Shown piece after piece: positions 63,935 through 64,000 of a stretch of DNA of 64,000 nucleotides; within the stretch, counting starts at the first letter, position 1; every line of letters begins with the position of its first letter. The notes below the pieces were generated by a model. It had not been told where the DNA came from and made no database searches. It was given only the letters and a program-made list of their open reading frames with translations. The DNA is from Kitasatospora sp. MAP12-44 (GTDB taxonomy: Bacteria; Actinomycetota; Actinomycetes; Streptomycetales; Streptomycetaceae), in the NCBI RefSeq assembly GCF_029892095.1, contig NZ_JARZAE010000004.1, positions 2,170,001 through 2,234,000 of the forward strand, in the 5' to 3' direction. The position numbers were made by a program, and so were the translations under genes.

Positions 63935-64000
63935 GGTACGAGCTCTGGGCGCCCGCCGCCCGGCTGGTCGAGGTCGAGGTGGACGGCGCCCGCAGCCCGC
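63931..64000 (+). CDS. treZ: Malto-oligosyltrehalose trehalohydrolase TreZ (start only)
   Basis: Only 23 codons are in the window (VRYELWAPAARLVEVEVDG), matching the N-terminal CBM48-like start of TreZ, which releases trehalose. Start overlaps the treY stop. The gene continues beyond 64000. Confidence 0.8.
   Translation, partial: MRYELWAPAARLVEVEVDGARSP

Overview
The base composition (roughly 70% G+C), strong GC3 bias, frequent GTG/TTG starts and the gene families present (DUF2637, DUF4232, DUF5753 regulators, a SAV2148-type HEPN protein, XRE-TPR regulators, rare TTA codons) point to a chromosome of a Streptomyces-like actinomycete (Streptomyces, Kitasatospora or Streptacidiphilus). No rRNA, tRNA or CRISPR array was recognised. 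The only mobile DNA is one apparently complete IS200/IS605-type element (about 40.1-41.95 kb) and one decayed, mirror-oriented relative (about 19.38-19.93 kb).

Layout. 0-3.6 kb: start of moaA (cut by the window edge), a divergent MobA/MocA-like nucleotidyltransferase, a zinc-ribbon protein and a TPR-like protein with a TTA codon. 3.7-8.5 kb: DUF2637 membrane protein, convergent with a PAS-GAF-SpoIIE phosphatase-HATPase regulator, a stand-alone anti-sigma-type HATPase and a Tat-exported beta-carbonic anhydrase. 8.6-12.2 kb: urease gamma-beta fusion, urease alpha lacking the flap cysteine, and agmatine deiminase, with no urease maturation genes nearby. 12.2-15.3 kb: a class I terpene synthase operon with two small upstream genes (one with an early TTA codon), divergent from an XRE-TPR regulator. 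15.3-18.4 kb: SnoaL-like protein, M20 amidohydrolase and a divergent double-AsnC regulator. 18.6-28.1 kb: DUF4232 lipoprotein, decayed IS, TetR regulator, PP2C-like protein, secreted Pro-rich protein, DUF3105/DUF305 pair, MarR regulator, AdaA-AlkA DNA repair fusion, RsgA with a possible leader ORF.

28.2-40.1 kb: BrkB-like membrane protein, then a large assimilatory sulfur operon: a small conserved-type leader peptide, sulfite reductase, a zinc-ribbon miniprotein, cysH, cysC, cysD, cysN, a small ORF ending in a Cys-rich tail, ssuA, ssuB, ssuC and a CbiX/SirB chelatase. Together these import sulfur compounds, activate sulfate (CysDN, CysC), reduce APS/PAPS to sulfite (CysH) and sulfite to sulfide, with the chelatase supplying siroheme. 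40.1-42 kb: IS605-type element with divergent tnpA/tnpB. 42-45.4 kb: hypothetical protein, NUDIX hydrolase, DEAD-box helicase, cold-shock protein with a structured leader.

45.6-54.3 kb: two divergent MMPL exporters separated by twin TetR-type operators, a kinase-like protein, a polysaccharide deacetylase lipoprotein, an XRE-DUF5753 regulator and a DnaQ-like exonuclease. 54.4-57.8 kb: iron uptake: efeB and an EfeU-EfeO fusion behind an iron box. 57.9-64 kb: SAV2148-type HEPN protein, then glgX, treY and the start of treZ, turning glycogen-type glucan into trehalose.

The most noteworthy points are the sulfur operon leader and its second Cys-rich small ORF, the IS605/TnpB unit with its mirrored fossil, the urease-like enzyme without flap cysteine, the bldA-type TTA codon in the terpene operon together with a degenerate NSE triad, and the EfeUO fusion.
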